Shown: piece by piece, positions 32,386 through 38,761 of the stretch | How the letters are laid out: every line of letters begins with the position of its first letter | Position numbering within the stretch: position 1 is the stretch's first letter | Virus record (IMG/VR): IMGVR_UViG_3300048914_000231 | Location: 50,063 to 114,062 of that record | Length of the DNA: 64,000 nt | Direction: 5' to 3' (one strand) | Origin: a virus | The notes under the pieces: model-generated | Databases searched by the model: none | Seen by the model: the letters and a program-made list of their open reading frames with translations, nothing else | Told to the model about the DNA's origin: nothing | Position numbers and translations under genes: made by a program

Positions 32386-32573
32386 AGGAATTGTCGTACG
32401 AAGCATATCTGCGTCTTCGGCGCGCCGCCAGGCGCGAGGAAGCGCATGACGTCTCGCGCGAATCCTGGGAAGGCGGCAAGGTGGCGCGACGCTTCGTCAT
32501 CAGCTGGCTCACGCGGGAGATCGGGCAGCGCGTCGATGCGCAGGAACTGCCCGAATGGGGAACATGGGGATAG
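32379..32573 (+). CDS. Array paralogue 7, last member
   Basis: A 64-residue protein. LSYEAYLRLRRAARREEA is the clearest copy of the unit start, followed by RESWEGGKVARRFVISWLTREI. It ends EWGTWG and lacks the EVTPW/ATGGT coupling cassette, as expected for the end of the chain. A short out-of-frame ATG overlaps the end. Confidence 0.75.
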   Translation: MVEELSYEAYLRLRRAARREEAHDVSRESWEGGKVARRFVISWLTREIGQRVDAQELPEWGTWG

Positions 32574-32941
32574 GGAAATTGGGAGCCTGACCTGGCGGTC
32601 TCTGTCGATGGGAAATTGGTATAAGGATCGCGTATCCGAGGACCGGGGCCATGTATAAGGATCGATCGTTTTCGGGCCGGCCCGGAAATATAAGGAAGGG
32701 TTATTGGAGACCGGAAGTTGAGGAAGGCTGGGCCATCAAAGGGCGAAATCCGCCCTAAGACATCGGTCTCGCGCGCACGCGTCGCGCGTCGCTTACAACC
32801 CGCACATTGACAGAATCTGCGAGACCGAACCAACAAGCAAGACCGCGACAAAGACCGCAACCGCAGCGGTACGGGTCAGCGCGGTATCGATGACGCTACG
32901 CGCATGCAGGTCTGCGCAGTAGTCAGCAGTACTGCGCGCGC
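32574..32941. other. Convergent intergenic region with spaced TATAAGGA repeats
   Basis: About 370 nt between the plus-strand array and a minus-strand gene. TATAAGGA occurs at about 32620, 32654 and 32689, spaced 34-35 nt, the first two extended to TATAAGGATCG. Two hairpins follow: AGGGCG / CGCCCT (32740-32756) and GCGCAGTA / TACTGCGC (32914-32937), neither with a U-run. They may end the two converging transcripts. No secure gene. Confidence 0.6.
32651..32758 (+). CDS. Possible 35-residue peptide after the array
   Basis: Frame MYKDRSFSGRPGNIRKGYWR and on to GRNPP, ending in the hairpin at 32740-32756. Only a weak GAGG site. It may be a decayed continuation of the array or chance; a second micro-frame (MGNWYKDRVS) precedes it and overlaps in the same way. 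Confidence 0.25.
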   Translation: MYKDRSFSGRPGNIRKGYWRPEVEEGWAIKGRNPP

Positions 32942-33115
32942 TCACGCTTGCACCTGATACGACACACTGATATGCAACCCGATAAATTCATGCGGTTCAT
33001 CGTGCATGTTAAGCAGGTTTGCAAGCGAACCCGCATCGACGGGAAACGATTCGCCCGTCGTTTCATTCTCGACGATGAACGCATCGTTCTGTTCGTCATA
33101 TTCTTTAACAATCAT
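32942..33115 (-). CDS. Small acidic protein, unknown
   Basis: A 57-residue frame (MIVKEYDEQNDAFIVENETT start) ending QVQA, with an AGGGGGA site before the ATG at 33115. Codon use and composition look coding: acidic N-terminal strand region, then SLANLLNMHDEPHEFIGLHI. It follows the 33.2-33.9 kb gene, with a parS-like palindrome in between. Function unknown. Confidence 0.7.
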   Translation of the reverse strand: MIVKEYDEQNDAFIVENETTGESFPVDAGSLANLLNMHDEPHEFIGLHISVSYQVQA

Positions 33116-33126
33116 GGTTTTCCCCC

Positions 33127-33152
33127 TGTTTCACGTGAAACGGTGCACCGTA
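33127..33152. promoter_or_regulatory. parS-like palindrome and adjacent GTGCACC palindrome
   Basis: TGTTTCACGTGAAACG at 33127-33142 matches the chromosomal parS consensus TGTTTCACGTGAAACA at 15 of 16 positions; the inner 14 bp (33128-33141) are a perfect palindrome. It abuts a second perfect palindrome ACGGTGCACCGT. The pair lies between two minus-strand genes, just upstream of the 57-residue protein. Confidence 0.8.
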
Positions 33153-33174
33153 GTGCACCGTGCAGACTGATCAG

Positions 33175-33891
33175 TTATGCGTCGAGCGAATCAAGTTCAT
33201 CATTTTCTTCATGCTGCGTTTCGGGTACGTCAGCATTAATCGGTGCGATACCAGCACGCTTTGCAAGCGGTTCGAAATACTGCGTCATGTTCGTGACCAC
33301 TTCGGGCAACAGTTCGATATTCGCTTGACGTGCGCCCTTTACACCGTCAGTCATGCGCAGAATACGCAGCATTTCGCGCGTACTGCTAACCTGCGTGCTA
33401 CCCGTACCGGGCGTATGGTTGCGACGCTCACGCAGAATCTGCTGTTCGTCGAGCGCGTCAAATTCGATCTTAACCAGCGTTGCGAACGCGTTCTTTGCGG
33501 TAATCACACCGTTACCTACAAGGGTATTGACGATGATCGCACGCGAGTAACCGTCAAGCTTGCGCGGGTCTTTGAACCCGAACGCTTGAATGCATTTCAG
33601 CACCTTGACGACCGTCTTGCACTGAATGTAATCGGCGTCATTCGCGCCCTTCTGCTTGTCGTTACCGATCACGCTTGCGAAGTAGCTGTAATCGATAAAC
33701 GAGCGCGTTTCGTTCACCGCATGTAGAAACGGGCGATAGTTTTTCCCGTTCGGGTCAAGATGGTCAAGAATGCCCTTGATCTCTGCTGCGACATGCTTGC
33801 CGTCGTCGATCAGCGCTTGCTTGCGGTTCGTGACCGCTTCGAACATTTTAGCGATGATCGTTTCGGTTTTGGTTTTAGCGTTGATTTTCAT
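33175..33891 (-). CDS. Unknown protein, lower GC than surroundings
   Basis: A 238-residue helical protein (NAKTKTETIIAKMFEAVTNR start) with a central SYFASVIGNDKQKGANDADY stretch and a very acidic C-terminus (QHEENDELDSLD). AAAGG precedes the ATG. It has a long leader (about 145 nt) behind a strong promoter with repeats, so it is probably abundant. Base composition is less GC-rich than its neighbours, hinting at a different origin. No motif recognised. Confidence 0.8.
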   Translation of the reverse strand: MKINAKTKTETIIAKMFEAVTNRKQALIDDGKHVAAEIKGILDHLDPNGKNYRPFLHAVNETRSFIDYSYFASVIGNDKQKGANDADYIQCKTVVKVLKCIQAFGFKDPRKLDGYSRAIIVNTLVGNGVITAKNAFATLVKIEFDALDEQQILRERRNHTPGTGSTQVSSTREMLRILRMTDGVKGARQANIELLPEVVTNMTQYFEPLAKRAGIAPINADVPETQHEENDELDSLDA

Positions 33892-34012
33892 GATATTACC
33901 TTTCGTGTTTGATTAAGTTTATTTTGTGTTTTATGAGCTCTTGCAGTTGCGGGTAACTAGCCCGGTTCGTGCATGCTCACGCTTGAATTGTGAAAGAGCT
34001 TTTTACCGCTTT

Positions 34013-34072
34013 TCGACGCAGCGCTGTGTGCGTCGATGTAGTGATATTAAAACCTGGCGAGTTTGCGTGCAA
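34013..34072 (-). promoter_or_regulatory. Promoter of the 33.2-33.9 kb gene with hairpin operator
   Basis: Minus strand: -35 TTGCAC (34067-34072), exact 17-nt spacer, -10 TAATAT (34044-34049). Just downstream, TCGACGCA / TGCGTCGA (34013-34036) forms an 8-bp inverted repeat of the second operator family. Upstream, TTTGCGTGCAA and its inverted copy TTGCACGCAAA flank the -35 region about 35 nt apart. Confidence 0.72.
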
Positions 34073-34451
34073 GTAGTTTTTGCACGTTTTGAACAAAATA
34101 TTTTTGCACGCAAAAGATGTGGTATTTTCGCGGATCGCTTGACGCCGGGTTGTGTTGCTGCTATTCGCGTCATGCGGGCGCGCTCTTGTTCCAGGCGGGG
34201 TGGCGCGGTCGGGCAGGCGCAGCCGAGGCATTGCCGAGGCGGGTGAACCCGGCGCAGCCGGTCCGGGCAGGCGGGTCCATGGCTGCCGGCGCCAGCTGGA
34301 AGGGCGGCGGGCCGAAACCCCGGAAATACCGTTGTCGTGGCTGCGGATGCTTCCGGGAATAGACGTCGCCGCGGCTACGGACCATCACCTGTTCATGGCA
34401 CTGCCACGGCGCGTCCTGGGTGGGTTTACAGGCCCGTGGCGGGCCTTTGTG
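34073..34451. other. Intergenic region without secure gene
   Basis: The first 40 nt hold AT-rich copies of GTGCAAAAA next to the promoter. The rest is GC-rich; a plus-strand frame ends KYRCRGCGCFRE, which looks a little like a zinc-ribbon end, but its start, codon use and orientation are not convincing. AGGCCCG / CGGGCCT at about 34429-34445 is a hairpin after the 34452 stop. Confidence 0.5.
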
Positions 34452-34616
34452 TCACTTGTACTGGCGCATCTTTCTGAGCGGCTGGTTGACGCGCTGGCGG
34501 GCCTGACGCTGACGCTCCTGCTCGTGCTGACGCTCCAGCAGGCGGGTCAGGTCATGCTCAGGCTCGTAACGCTCGTGTTCGGCTTGCTGCGGCTCGTCGC
34601 GGTATTGGTGGCGCAT
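34452..34616 (-). CDS. Small glutamine and arginine rich protein
   Basis: A 54-residue frame (MRHQYRDEPQQAEHERYEPE start) ending KMRQYK, strongly helical with repeated Q, E, R and H. The start lies 3 nt after the stop of the next gene upstream. Third gene of a three-gene unit from the promoter at 34985-35012. Function unknown. Confidence 0.6.
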   Translation of the reverse strand: MRHQYRDEPQQAEHERYEPEHDLTRLLERQHEQERQRQARQRVNQPLRKMRQYK

Positions 34617-34618
34617 GC

Positions 34619-34786
34619 TCAGTGCTCCTGACGTGCGTAATGATTAATGCCGCAATGCGCCACTTTGACCAAATTGCCAAAATCATCGGTAACATAGGCG
34701 CGCGGAATGGCGCTCTCCATGTTCGCGCGTACGTACCAGGCGCCATAGCGGTGCAATTGACGCACAGTGAATGTCAAACCTTTCAT
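34619..34786 (-). CDS. Small protein, unknown
   Basis: A 55-residue frame (MKGLTFTVRQLHRYGAWYVR start) with alternating strands (AIPRAYVTDDFGNLVKVAH) and a polar end. The ATG overlaps the upstream stop (ATGA) and a GGAGGTG site precedes it. Likely real; function unknown. Confidence 0.7.
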   Translation of the reverse strand: MKGLTFTVRQLHRYGAWYVRANMESAIPRAYVTDDFGNLVKVAHCGINHYARQEH

Positions 34787-34965
34787 CTGGCACCTCCGAG
34801 CATGATCAGGGTGTCGGCGGTGCGCACGACGGGAACGGCAACGCCGGCTGCGTCGCGCAGAATGCTGATCTGGGTGGTCCGCAGGGCAAGGTGCAGCTGC
34901 GGGCGGGCGGTGATGTCATGGCGTGGTTGCAGGGCGACCAGGCGGGCTTGAATATGGGTTTGCAT
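34783..34965 (-). CDS. Small protein, unknown
   Basis: A 60-residue frame (MQTHIQARLVALQPRHDITA start) with a hydrophobic beta-like second half (DAAGVAVPVVRTADTLIML). GAGAGA precedes the ATG. First gene after a promoter with a perfect 16-bp palindrome. Function unknown. Confidence 0.6.
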   Translation of the reverse strand: MQTHIQARLVALQPRHDITARPQLHLALRTTQISILRDAAGVAVPVVRTADTLIMLGGAR

Positions 34966-34984
34966 GTCTCTCTTTCGGTTGATC

Positions 34985-35012
34985 GCTGCAACGTTGCAGC
35001 AGAACCATTATG
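34985..35012 (-). promoter_or_regulatory. Promoter with perfect GCTGCAACGTTGCAGC operator
   Basis: Minus-strand -10 CATAAT (35007-35012) followed 6 nt later by a perfect 16-bp palindrome (34985-35000). The -35 (GCCATG at 17-nt spacing) is poor, so activation may be needed. The layout -10 then palindrome recurs across the accessory region. Confidence 0.65.
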
Positions 35013-35099
35013 CGGGTGGGTGTGTGGCGCATGGCCGGCGAATTCACTGGCCTGGCATTCTGGCCTGCGATCGCGGCCTGTGCCTGGCCTGATGCCATG

Positions 35100-35151
35100 A
35101 AAAAGCCGAGGCGATGCCTGACGGCCGGTACAGGCGCCGCGTGGGCGCCTG
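35100..35151 (-). terminator. Double hairpin terminator
   Basis: After the stop at 35155 the minus strand forms AGGCGCC / GGCGCCT (35133-35151), then a second stem with GCCG and AGGC arms ending in TTTTT (35100-35126). The second has the U-run. Confidence 0.75.
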
Positions 35152-35154
35152 GGC

Positions 35155-35445
35155 CTAGCAGGTGTGCTGGAACAGCCGGCCCGCGCTGACTTCCTTGTGG
35201 CACCAGGGGCATTGCGCGCGGACACGGTGTACCTTGCGGCCGGCCTTCAACGGCGCGATCCACACCTTGACCTTCACGTACTGTTCGATCGGCTTGTCGT
35301 TGTAAGCCACCGCTGCATTCAGGAACTGCGGCTCCAGCCCCGCGTTCGGCAGCTTCTGTTCGACCGTCAGGCCCAGCAGCGGCTTCAGATGGTGGCTCTG
35401 TGCGTTGCGGCCGTACTTGTTCAGAATCACGGTGGTGCGTTTCAT
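35155..35445 (-). CDS. Small protein with C-terminal zinc-finger-like motif
   Basis: A 96-residue protein starting MKRTTVILNKYGRNAQ at 35445. The last 25 residues hold CPWCHKEVSAGRLFQHTC, a CxxC with following His and Cys that could bind zinc. The middle is basic (PLKAGRKVHRVRAQ). Single-gene unit: promoter with a -10-like GATACT at about 35475, and a double terminator after it. Function unknown. Confidence 0.7.
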   Translation of the reverse strand: MKRTTVILNKYGRNAQSHHLKPLLGLTVEQKLPNAGLEPQFLNAAVAYNDKPIEQYVKVKVWIAPLKAGRKVHRVRAQCPWCHKEVSAGRLFQHTC

Positions 35446-35563
35446 GGTGTGGTTCCCTCGGTGTGTTGTTGACGAGTTCTCAGTATCGAGGGCCATGTGC
35501 GGCACCGGTGTGGCGAGGTTCAGTCTGCCTAAAAATTGGGCAAAAAGAAGGAATATTCCATGG

Positions 35564-35647
35564 AATTGAGGATTTTGAGCATGAATCCTCGGCTACGCCT
35601 CGGAGCAAACCATACTTTGGCCGAAGCAAATTGAGGATTTTGAGCAT
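35564..35647. repeat. 19-bp direct repeat pair
   Basis: AATTGAGGATTTTGAGCAT occurs at 35564-35582 and again at 35629-35647, 65 nt apart, in non-coding DNA. The spacer holds small inverted sequences (CCTCGGCTACGCCTCGG). Confidence 0.85.
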
Positions 35648-35730
35648 AAACATGCTTCGAGGATGGGCCAAGGAAGGGCCTGGGAGGGCGTTTCGCGTGA
35701 AAATCCGGACCTTTCGTCGCCGTGGCCGGG

Positions 35731-35910
35731 GCTTGGGTGAGGTTGGGTGTCTTCTCTCCGCAGCTTGGGTGTTTGACCCCTTTCCGTAAGGAGCTTGGGT
35801 TACTTGGGTGTTTGACCCCTCCGCTATAAGTACTTATATATCTATACTAAAGTAAGAAGTACTTAAGTATTTTCGGAAACGCCTTGGATACCCAGGCCTG
35901 GGTATACCGG
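35731..35910. repeat. CTTGGGT iterons next to AT-rich element copy 2
   Basis: An 18-bp word CTTGGGTGTTTGACCCCT is repeated at 35764-35781 and 35803-35820, with two further CTTGGGT copies at 35732 and 35793. Immediately downstream comes TATAAGTACTTATATAT and about 60 nt that match, with gaps, the inverse of 23.2 kb, ending CGGAAACGCCTTGGATACCC, then the palindrome CCAGGCCTGG. Confidence 0.8.
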
Positions 35911-36084
35911 GATGGAGAAGCCGCGGCACAGAGGGAAGGCGGCCCGGGAAGGCTGCTTCCTCTATGGGAGAAGACTGGCGGGCGCGGGAGGAAGCGGGTC
36001 GGCGGGCGATTTTTCGGGTGTTCGGTTACTTGGTGGCGGGAGGGAGGTGATGTTGATGATTAGGCATTACCTCCACCCTCAATC

Positions 36085-36200
36085 CTTATACACGCTCCGT
36101 ACACGTCTTATACACACCCTACGCACGTTCTTCCACGCACTCCATACACGCCTCACACACCCTACGCACAGCCCTGTACGCGTCCTATGCGTGTACGTTG
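36085..36200. repeat. Pyrimidine-rich TACACGC/TACGCAC repeats
   Basis: A strand-biased run in which TACACGC, TACGCAC and similar words recur about every 10-12 nt. CACACCCTACGCAC is an exact 14-bp repeat at 36113-36126 and 36156-36169. Near 36175-36195 the words invert (GTACGCG then CGTGTAC). Confidence 0.7.
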
Positions 36201-36282
36201 AGCCTTCTTCACATACATGCCTGACGTTCTATGTGTGCATGTATTCTTCCCATTCCGGTATGGTTTGCTTGTGGTCCTTCTT

Positions 36283-36780
36283 CTATGCGTTGCTCCAGCG
36301 GTCTCTGCCGTCGATGTTCTTCTGTTGCGGTTGGTCGTTTTCGTTTTTTGAGCTACTGTCGCCGAAGGTTGCCCAGCCTGTGTACGCCATAGAGGCCTGC
36401 TCTTCTTTTTGCCCTGCGTGGCCTGGGTTTGCCGGTTGAGCGGCTGCCCTGTCGTTGAGGCTTTTTGGCATGTCTTTCCGGGTTTGTCTTTCCATCTTTT
36501 CGATTTCTTTTCTGATGGCGTCTGCGTTCTGCCTGAGTTCCCATCTTGCCTGCTTTTCCGGGTTGATGAAGGTTTGCGTTTTGCTTTCGAAGCCGGTTTC
36601 GTGCCTTGCGTTGTAGTAGTCGGCCATCTTGTGTGCCGTGCTTTCCGCTACGTATTTGAAGCCGAGACTTTGCAGGTTGCCGGGCTTGTCCTCGCCCATG
36701 ACGAGCCAGACCTGCCTGTCGAAGCGATTTTTGTCCTCTTCCGCGTAGTAGCGTTCGAATTCATACTTTGGCGTGCTCAT
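36283..36780 (-). CDS. Unknown protein with disordered tail
   Basis: A 165-residue protein. The first 60 residues (MSTPKYEFERYYAEEDKNRF start, WLVMGEDKPGNLQSLGFKYV) read as a folded alpha-beta domain; the remainder is K, E, Q, N and R rich and probably coiled or disordered. It borders the repeat region. Codon use is less GC-biased than neighbours. No family recognised. Confidence 0.75.
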   Translation of the reverse strand: MSTPKYEFERYYAEEDKNRFDRQVWLVMGEDKPGNLQSLGFKYVAESTAHKMADYYNARHETGFESKTQTFINPEKQARWELRQNADAIRKEIEKMERQTRKDMPKSLNDRAAAQPANPGHAGQKEEQASMAYTGWATFGDSSSKNENDQPQQKNIDGRDRWSNA

Positions 36781-36792
36781 ATGCGCAAACTC

Positions 36793-37440
36793 CTACCAGT
36801 TGGCCCACGTGTCGTAGGCGTCGATGCGAATTTCGTGTTCCAGCCTGATTTCGCTGCGCATCTGCCCGATCATGTCGATGCGCCAGTTGATCCGGATGGC
36901 GCGGTTTTCGATACGGTCCTGGCTGCAGTTGTCGATGACGACCTGATCCCTGAAGCCGTTGTGAAAATACAGAACCATGCAGCCGCTTTTTGCCTCGACG
37001 CTTGCGATATTTTCCCTTTGAACGATGGCCCAGTCGTGCCGGTCATCCTTCAGAAGCAGATTCATCTTTTCGGCCCGGTGTCTGGCCACGAGATTGCTTG
37101 AGCAGGTTTCGATCACGTCCCGCCGGTCGTGGTTCGTCGTTCTGATTCTGTACGTCAGGTTGAAGCCGTCGGCGCCGAATTCGGCATGGTAATCGCCGTT
37201 CGTGTCGCGCTCGATCAGCAGCCGGTTGATCCGGTCGATGCGCTCGTGCGTCAGGATATTGTCTCTGCTGCCGTCCGTGATCGCATACAGAATATCGGAC
37301 TGGTTCAGACGCTCCTGATAAATGTTGCCGGCGTCGTTGATGTAGACCCGCACCATCAGCGGATCGATTGTCACATTCGTGGCGTCGTTTTCCAGGCGCT
37401 CCTGCTGCGCGTGCGCTTCCTGTTGTTCCCGCCGATTCAT
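36793..37440 (-). CDS. Unknown protein
   Basis: A 215-residue protein. I choose the ATG at 37440 because GGAGGGG lies 6 nt upstream; a GTG at 37446 is too close to that site. Rich in N, D, R and I, with repeated strand-like patterns (DPLMVRVYINDAGNIYQERL, IRTTNHDRRDVIET). Starts the two-gene unit that ends at 36283. No motif recognised. Confidence 0.78.
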   Translation of the reverse strand: MNRREQQEAHAQQERLENDATNVTIDPLMVRVYINDAGNIYQERLNQSDILYAITDGSRDNILTHERIDRINRLLIERDTNGDYHAEFGADGFNLTYRIRTTNHDRRDVIETCSSNLVARHRAEKMNLLLKDDRHDWAIVQRENIASVEAKSGCMVLYFHNGFRDQVVIDNCSQDRIENRAIRINWRIDMIGQMRSEIRLEHEIRIDAYDTWANW

Positions 37441-37550
37441 TTTCACCCCTCCTGCGCTATACTGCCTTCGACACGCTCGTGTCCCTTCTGCTTAGGCGCC
37501 CTGACCCCTGCACTCTGCGCCGGTGCACTGTTCGCTGCCATCCCAGCATT

Positions 37551-37580
37551 GCCGGTGACGTTCTTCCCAGCGTCACCGGC
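37551..37580 (+). terminator. Strong hairpin with U-run on the plus strand
   Basis: Perfect 10-bp stem GCCGGTGACG / CGTCACCGGC followed by ATTTTTATT on the plus strand. The adjacent gene is on the minus strand, where the hairpin follows its stop but lacks a U-run. It may stop antisense transcription or act in both directions. Confidence 0.7.
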
Positions 37581-37584
37581 ATTT

Positions 37585-37902
37585 TTATTGGGCCGGGCCG
37601 AACTTCATCGCGTGCATGATCCGGCCGAGATCGAGCGCGACGGCATCGAAGAACGCGCCGTCGTGATCCTGATCCAGAATGTCCGGTTCGTCCTTCACGA
37701 ACAGCCCGTCCTGATTCACGACGTAGCCGATGTTGTTGAGCAGCTGGTAGGTCTGCTCCTTGATGTCGTAATAGCGGCGGATCAGGCGGGTATCCTTGCT
37801 CGTCATCGCGTAGGCCTGCAGGTCGGTCATTTCGTCGACCTTGTTCCAGTACAGCCTGGCTTCCAGTTCGCTGGCTTCGCGCCAGGTCAGTTGCAGATTC
37901 AT
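37585..37902 (-). CDS. Unknown helical protein
   Basis: A 105-residue protein starting MNLQLTWREASELEARLYWN at 37902 behind GGAGAG. Helical and tyrosine rich in the middle (LIRRYYDIKEQTYQLLNNIGY), acidic towards the end. The longer open frame upstream is not supported. Function unknown. Confidence 0.75.
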   Translation of the reverse strand: MNLQLTWREASELEARLYWNKVDEMTDLQAYAMTSKDTRLIRRYYDIKEQTYQLLNNIGYVVNQDGLFVKDEPDILDQDHDGAFFDAVALDLGRIMHAMKFGPAQ

Positions 37903-38240
37903 GGACTCTCCTGTTATGCGCATGTGCGCTTTGCAATACGTCATTGTCGCCCCGGTGATTCGGCATTGCAATCTGGACACGCGGCGGGCTGGTCGATCGG
38001 TCCGACCGTTTAAACGCGTTTTGAGCGCTCGGATGCGTGCGACGTCATCAGGTGACAACCGATTGTAGAAAACGTCTTGTACGCCCGTTTTGACCCGTTT
38101 GCGGGCGGGCTGATCCCGTATCGGTCGATTTGCGCAAATGACGCTGGAAAAGTTCGGCACTGCTTGCGCGTTGGGTCCGCATTGTCTTGGCTAAGTTGTT
38201 GATTTTTAAGGCATTTGCCAAGGCGGTGAAATATTGCATA
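37903..38240. other. Intergenic region with a repeated TTTAAACGCGTTTT word
   Basis: About 340 nt without a supported gene. It must hold the promoter of the 37.6-37.9 kb gene. The word GGTCCGAC-N2-TTTAAACGCGTTTT (37999-38022) recurs at 43589-43612 in another gap. A minus-strand TACAAT near 38065 could be a -10. Confidence 0.5.
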
Positions 38241-38264
38241 AATAGCAGGCATAAGCCTGCTATT
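38241..38264. terminator. Bidirectional hairpin
   Basis: Perfect 10-bp stem AATAGCAGGC / GCCTGCTATT with a 4-nt loop, flanked by ATTGCAT / ATGCAAT that can extend it. It follows the minus-strand stop at 38281. U-rich on both sides but without a long U-run. Confidence 0.7.
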
Positions 38265-38280
38265 GTTGTATTTCATGCAA

Positions 38281-38469
38281 TTACCTGGTGGAACCGCCAG
38301 GTCCGGGCGCCAGCACGTAGCCGCAGGTGCGCAGTGCGTCCTCCCTTGCCTCTTCTGCCGTGCTCCAGCGCGCGACGGAGACCGGCCTGCCATAGCCTTC
38401 CGTCACCACGGTCCATTTGCTGACGTGCCAGAGCGGGCGCGGATTTTGGTCTTGATGCCAGGTACTCAT
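38281..38469 (-). CDS. Small protein, unknown
   Basis: A 62-residue protein with a strand-rich first half (WHVSKWTVVTEGYGRPVSVA) and a helix WSTAEEAREDALRTC. This strand-strand-helix plan is common in small phage proteins of no known function. Last gene of a four-gene unit from the promoter near 39090. GGACATC precedes the ATG. Confidence 0.7.
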   Translation of the reverse strand: MSTWHQDQNPRPLWHVSKWTVVTEGYGRPVSVARWSTAEEAREDALRTCGYVLAPGPGGSTR

Positions 38470-38478
38470 GATGTCCTT

Positions 38479-38679
38479 TCAGGGCAGCTCGGGCGTAATG
38501 TGCCGATGTTCACGATGGCCGCACGCCTTGCACTGGTAGGCGTCGGGTTCGTCCGTGTGGCGCATTTCACCGCCGCAGTCCGGGCAGGGCGGGCGCAGGT
38601 TTGGATCGCGAAAGTCCAGGCCGGTCAGCAGGGTGGCAATCATGACGATCAGGATGATGGTTAAAAGAATGGCGAGCAT
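38479..38679 (-). CDS. Membrane-anchored zinc ribbon protein
   Basis: A 66-residue protein: one transmembrane segment (LAILLTIILIVMIATLLTG, residues 2-20), then a zinc ribbon with CPDCGG and CKACGH pairs. The N-terminal start at 38679 has AGACC upstream; the longer frame is a shadow. The anchor would place the ribbon at the cytoplasmic or periplasmic face. Function unknown. Confidence 0.75.
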   Translation of the reverse strand: MLAILLTIILIVMIATLLTGLDFRDPNLRPPCPDCGGEMRHTDEPDAYQCKACGHREHRHITPELP

Positions 38680-38692
38680 GACTGGTCTCCGT

Positions 38693-38761
38693 TTAGCGCT
38701 GGTTGGCTTCGGGCATGCTGGCATACAGCGCGAGTGCGGCCGCCGCACGGGTGGTTTTCAT
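38693..38761 (-). CDS. Possible 22-residue peptide
   Basis: Frame MKTTRAAAALALYASMPEAN ending QR. The ATG overlaps the stop of the upstream gene (TGATG) and GGAGAA lies 6 nt upstream, which is a good site. Looks like a truncated signal-peptide-like helix. May couple translation to the next gene. Confidence 0.4.
   Translation of the reverse strand: MKTTRAAAALALYASMPEANQR

Larger units (their letters stand above)
35446..36282. other. Long non-coding, repeat-rich region
   Basis: About 840 nt with no convincing gene on either strand. It holds a 19-bp direct repeat (35564-35582 and 35629-35647), CTTGGGT iteron-like repeats from 35731 to 35820, the AT-rich element shared with 23.2 kb (about 35800-35910), and a pyrimidine-rich run of TACACGC/TACGCAC words (36085-36200). 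The whole arrangement resembles a replication origin or other control region. The plus-strand frame at 35912-36439 is cysteine and serine rich and not coding-like. Confidence 0.7.

Noticed and set aside
34117-34362. Plus-strand frame ending KYRCRGCGCFRE, possible zinc ribbon
   Set aside because: Antisense to the local transcription direction, poor start, no partner cysteine pair; kept only as part of an intergenic description.
35912-36439. Plus-strand frame of 175 codons in the repeat region
   Set aside because: Its middle is made of the TACACGC repeats and the end is antisense to a better minus-strand gene; cysteine and serine rich with no ribosome site.
37551-37580. Hairpin read as terminator of the minus-strand gene ending at 37585
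   Set aside because: The U-run lies on the plus-strand side, so it was listed as a plus-strand type terminator.
38010-38393. Minus-strand frame of 127 codons across the 38.0-38.4 kb gap
   Set aside because: Arginine, serine and cysteine rich, crosses a terminator hairpin and overlaps a better supported 62-residue gene.
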